Shown in pieces: positions 60,291 through 64,000 of a stretch of DNA of 64,000 nt. The notes under the pieces were generated by a model. That model made no database searches, had not been told where the DNA came from, and saw only the letters and a list, made by a program, of their open reading frames with translations. The DNA is from Oryzias latipes (Eukaryota > Chordata > Actinopteri > Beloniformes > Adrianichthyidae). A program made the translations under genes and the position numbers. The stretch covers positions 24,485,855 to 24,549,854 of the forward strand of contig NC_019879.2 of assembly GCF_002234675.1 (NCBI RefSeq), given 5' to 3'. Position 1 is the stretch's first letter; each line of letters starts with the position of its first letter.

Positions 60291-61475
60291 TCAGCATCCA
60301 GCCTTCATCTGGTTCTGGGGTGGCAAAGGTTTGCCCAGGTGGATGCCCACTGTCAGACCAAACTCCTGGCTGGCATGTTTCTCCTGAACATCAGGAGTCA
60401 ACTGGAAAGACTTTGGGTCAAAGCAGTCCAAGGAGATGAAGGACAGCGGCTTCTCTTCCAGCAGGCCCTGCAGTCGGGAGCGCCAGCCCTCCAACATGGC
60501 TGTACGAGCTTCAGGAGACGCACAAGAAGGAGCCCAAAAGACCTGAGGAGGCAGGACCTGGAAGCCACAGTAATGCAGGATACCGTTCTGCATTGAGAAG
60601 AAAGTCTGTTAGAAGCAAGTCTGCAAAGTTCACTTTAACTGCTGCATGTAGTACCTGGATTGGCCACAGAGTGACGTTCATGTCTCCATTGATGCCAGTG
60701 GAGCTGAACATGGATTCAAGAGAGCCAGTGGTGAAGGACAGCATGGCTTTCTTCTCCTGGATGAAGAGGAGAAGTTTTGATCATGATATCCATGCCACAT
60801 CTGCACTGAAGCCTCACCTTCAGGAGTCCCTGGCTGTAACGCTTCTCTTTAGTGAAGGCAAAGCCACATGTGAGCACACGGTCAATCCAGCCCTTCATGA
60901 TGGCAGGAACACTGAACCAGTACATGGGGAACTGGAAAACAGCAAACAAAATGAGCATGTGCCAATTTCCTGGTGATCAGTGCAAACTGGACTTCACCTG
61001 AAAGATAACCAGGTCTGCCTCAGAGAGTTTAGTTTGCTCTGCAGTGATGTCTTCTGCCAGCCTGCCCTCCTCCCATGCCAGCCTGGTCTCCTCCTGATAC
61101 CGGAAGTGTTCAGCATCCTTAACGTCCCCTGTCACACAGACATGGTCACTTAGTGCTGGAGTAGAGTCCAGGTTTCTGTCACATGCCAGCATACCTTTGA
61201 TGTCCTCAGCAGTGGCAGCAGCTTTAAAGTTCATAGCATACAGGTCAGAAACCTCTACTGTGCAGCCCTGAGCTGTCAGAACCTCCACAGCAGCACTTTT
61301 GGCTGCAGCATTGAAGGATCCAGAGCTCTGGTGGGCAAACACAATCAACACTTTCTTGGCTGCAAACGAGAGACAAAGATTAGATCATCTTTAATTCCCA
61401 TGTAAAACCCCTACTCCAAGTATAGTCCCTTAAACTAAAATAAAGACTAGGACAAAAAGACGCTTTCATACCCAT
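60291..61475 (-). CDS. nqo1: NAD(P)H:quinone oxidoreductase 1, six exons
   Basis: Coding exons on the minus strand: 61,475-61,472, 61,359-61,195, 61,128-60,998, 60,931-60,818, 60,756-60,655, 60,587-60,291. All introns are GT-AG and the phases join to 270 codons, against ~274 in mammals. It is a cytosolic FAD flavoenzyme that reduces quinones by two electrons using NAD(P)H and acts in oxidant defence (family knowledge). Visible: N-terminal flavodoxin-like strand [16 protein letters not shown] with H11 and F17 of the FAD site; SDLYAMNF; W105-F106 of the quinone pocket; TTGS (147-150) at the flavin loop; INGDMN (160-165); CGFQVL; and a long C-terminal extension with [14 protein letters not shown] that is typical of NQO1 and absent from NQO2. 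Pocket residues F126, K128, F155 and N161 replace Tyr126, Tyr128, Tyr155 and His161 of human NQO1. The first exon contributes only ATG plus one base, which fits the NQO1 gene plan. A teleost-specific NQO1 co-paralogue is possible. Confidence 0.96.
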
Positions 61476-61519
61476 TGTAAGGAGCTCAGCACTAACTGCC
61501 ACTACACTTTGCTGGTGAA

Positions 61520-61562
61520 ATGGAGCTGAACTACAGGTGAAGAGGTACCTGTTGTATTTATT
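61520..61562 (-). promoter_or_regulatory. nqo1: nqo1 core promoter candidate
   Basis: TATA-like AATAAATA on the minus strand at 61,562-61,555 is about 80 bases upstream of the ATG, which puts the start of transcription near 61,530 and gives a 5' UTR of ~50 bases. NQO1 genes are usually induced by NRF2 through an antioxidant response element (TGACNNNGC). By eye I find no perfect copy within ~350 bases upstream, only near misses such as TGAGAAAGG at 61,573-61,565. Confidence 0.5.
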
Positions 61563-63379
61563 CACCTTTCTCAGGTGCTCTCAATGAACAATTAGGAGCA
61601 GCAGAGACTCAGGGGGTCATCAGAAAATCATATCAAACGTTAATTTTGCACTGAAATTAAAAACAATTATTAATTTGGGATTTCTAACTTATATAATACA
61701 CAACAATTTCAGCAAAAATGCATGAACACTAAACTTTAACACCTGTTTTTAATGAGCTCTATGTTGATCATTTTTTCTATTGACGCCACTGCAGTTGATC
61801 TCGCTGATAATGATGGCCATAAATACATGTCTCAGCTGTAATCTTCAGTGGCTCACATCAGAATTCACACACACTTCAGCATCCTGTTCAACTGCTTCAC
61901 ATTAACTCGTGGGATCAACAGTTGCGTGAGGGTTCGTGCAAACACACCTCATGACTCAGAAGTGTGGATCCGTCCTTTTTTCCTCTTCACGTGTTTATTT
62001 TCTGAGAATTGTGGTGCTTCGAGGAGTGATCAGGGTTTCAAAAACCTGCATTTGATGATATTTTTGGGTGCTCAGGATGATGTCTCTTATCATTTCAGTG
62101 TTTTGTGTTTTGAGCCTTCTGATTCAGGATTCTACTTTTAAAAAGAAATCAAAGTAAAATGTTTTATTTCTGTGATCTTTTTTGCTACAGAAACACACTT
62201 CAAAAAACGTGGTGACAGTGAAAACCAGGAAAAATAAAAACAATGCTTTTGTTGTTTGGGTGTTAGCTAAAGTATGCAAGGCTTTAGAAATATGTACCTA
62301 TGTTATAGGTCAGACATTTAACATTATAATCATCTCTCTTATATTGTACTGGTCGCCATTGTTTATTTCCAAATTCCATCAACCTCACCAGAACACTAAA
62401 GCTCCACGTTGTGGTATTTGGCACCAAAATATCAGCAGCAGATCCTTGGAATTCTGTGTGGGTCTAGATGAGCTTAGAGTTGTTTGTTCTGCACAGCCCA
62501 CAGATGCTCCGTTAGATTGGAAAGTTGGAGGACTGATCTCAAGCTTTGCAAAAAGATGCATCTTCGGGAGAAGTGGGGTCCCAGGTGATTGTGTGCAAAG
62601 GTCTAAAGAGACCAAAACAACACGATCATGGAGCAGGAAATACCCACAATGTTTTAAGTGATTAACTTACTTATATTTTAATTTTATTTATAAGAAAGAC
62701 AAAGTTATTAGAATGTGGTTCTTAAAATGATTGTGGAAAAAAATAAAAAGAGACCATAAACTAAAAGAATGAAAACTGATCCACACTCCAGGCTGGGTGG
62801 TGGCAGTAATACACTATAAAGCTGTTTGCCAACAGCCAACGAGCAACTAAAGCAGAATCATTGAGCAGCTGTTAAACGTCACAGAAAGACTCACGTGGAC
62901 AGATGTATACTGGGAGAATTTAACGTCCCCAAATCGTTTTTTTTTCCCTAGGGTTCAGTTCTGCGTCTGCAGTTGGTGCTTTCCTTTGTGGTCAGACGTC
63001 AACATCCAGCAGATTTGCAGCTGTGCAAACAGTGAACAGTGATGCCCTGTGTGCTCTGACTCCTGTCAATCATGAATAGCCTAAACGTTTTTGGAGATCT
63101 GAGCCGCAGTTTATTGTCGGTTGGTTTGGAGCAGCCAGTCTTTTCTCACATCACTGACACTTGGATGCCCATGACTGGTTCCTGTTAGTCTGTGCTTTCC
63201 TTTAAACAGCTGTCAACAGATAATACTGATCAGGAAAACTGCAGAAGAGCTGCCGTTCCAAAGGTGTTCTGACCCGACCCAATCCTTGCAATTACTACTT
63301 TGGTCAAATCTTTTTTCTTCAAGCACATTAACTTTTGAGACATAATGTTCATTTGCCAACATTTAAAGTCCCCCTATGA
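61563..63379. other. Intergenic upstream of nqo1
   Basis: The 159-codon plus-strand frame at 62,182-62,661 has no family motif and is shadowed by a minus-strand frame. About 62,775-62,830 (GGTGGTGGCAGTAATACAC, GTTTGCCAACAGCCAACGAG) resembles a fish repeat fragment. Nothing else recognised. Confidence 0.4.
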
Positions 63380-63834
63380 CAGGGGGGGTCAAACTCATTT
63401 TTACTGAGGGCCACATCAGCATAGTGGTTGTCCTCAAAGGGCCAGATTTAACTTATACATGTAACTAAATGTAATGAAAAATAAATGTAACTACTCCTTA
63501 AAGTTAAATAACTCATTTACTTATTTATTATAACTTTTTAAAGTGACAATTACAGTTGCATAGAAAACATATGTTTGCTTGTTACTCTAGCATGAATCCT
63601 TTTACATTTGACTTTTTTGGGTTAGGTTATGTGAACAATGTTTAAGTCCTAATGTATATTTGCCCAATCTGATATTTCAAATCCAATTCCCCCTAGATAT
63701 GAATAGATACACACCAATTTTAGTTTTTATTTTAAGAAATAAAATACAAAGAATAACTCTTATGCTCTTGCAGGCCACATAAAATGACACAGCGGGCCAC
63801 ATTTTGCCCGCGTGCCTTGAGTTTGACACATGTG
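63380..63834. mobile_element. hAT-type MITE, 455 bp, CAGGGG..GTCAAACTC family
   Basis: Left end CAGGGGGGGTCAAACTCATT and right end GAGTTTGACACATGTG, matching the widespread CAGGGGTGTCAAACTC / GAGTTTGACACCCCTG terminal repeats with a few changes. Flanks CCCTATGA (63,372-63,379) and CTCTATGA (63,835-63,842) agree at 7 of 8 bases, an hAT-type 8 bp duplication. Inside lie GAGGGCCACATCAGC and GCGGGCCACATTTTGCCCG near the ends. No coding capacity. Confidence 0.88.
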
Positions 63835-64000
63835 CTCTATGACAATAAAAAAATAAAAATTGGTATTTTAACTATGATTATGAAGTGTGTTTTGCCAAAA
63901 TCCCACAATTTAAATGTCTTATAAAGCCATATTTCATGTTTATCTAAAGCCGCTGTTTCCAAAATCTTCTCTACATGGGTGTGGCTGTTGGTGCTGAGCT
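63835..64000. repeat. Repeat interrupted by the hAT MITE, runs off window
   Basis: TTAAAGTCCCC at 63,363-63,373 on the left, and the text after 63,843 through CATGGGTGTGGCTGTTGG, look like two halves of one dispersed fish repeat split by the insertion. The right end is beyond the window. Assignment is tentative. Confidence 0.45.

Noticed and set aside
62182..62661. 159-codon open frame on the plus strand
   Set aside because: No recognisable domain, no splice context, biased by AT-rich sequence, and overlapped by an open frame on the other strand.

Overview
The window looks like a gene-poor stretch of a ray-finned (teleost) fish genome. The sequence is AT-rich, the two clear genes match teleost/vertebrate families, and most of the remainder is recognisable as fish-type repeats: L2-like LINE tails, hAT, piggyBac-like and mariner-like non-autonomous elements, and tRNA-headed SINE-like repeats. 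The mix reminds me of medaka-type genomes, but the species cannot be fixed from the sequence alone.

Layout. 1-38 kb: no gene that I can support. It holds repeats: several copies of a ~600 bp TTAA-flanked MITE family, two copies of a 205 bp piggyBac-like MITE, a PIF/Harbinger transposase remnant (6.8 kb), L2-like LINE ends (12.7-13.6 kb plus strand; 31.5-33.0 kb minus strand, the latter split by an 870 bp hAT insertion), and a striking 2,266 bp foldback element at 9,984-12,249. The foldback has two 775 bp inverted arms, 233 bp tandem sub-repeats, a 716 bp core and a perfect 8 bp target duplication.

38.6-43.2 kb (minus strand): ackr3 (CXCR7), the atypical chemokine scavenger receptor. The whole 381-codon reading frame lies in one exon. 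An excellent acceptor sits 64 bases upstream of the ATG, and a likely 5' non-coding exon with GC-box/TATA-like promoter lies ~3.3 kb further upstream. The intron carries one MITE and a 20-G tract.

43.4-60 kb: mainly repeats, including two unusual inverted-repeat elements at 45.5-45.9 and 46.3-46.8 kb. There is one low-confidence candidate exon for a small secreted protein at 54.9-55.1 kb (minus).

60.2-61.5 kb (minus): a complete six-exon NQO1-type quinone reductase gene of 270 codons, with all splice junctions readable. It keeps the flavin-site framework but differs from mammalian NQO1 at four catalytic-pocket positions. The window ends with a 455 bp hAT-type MITE inserted into another repeat.

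The two genes have no obvious functional link. No rRNA, tRNA or CRISPR was seen.
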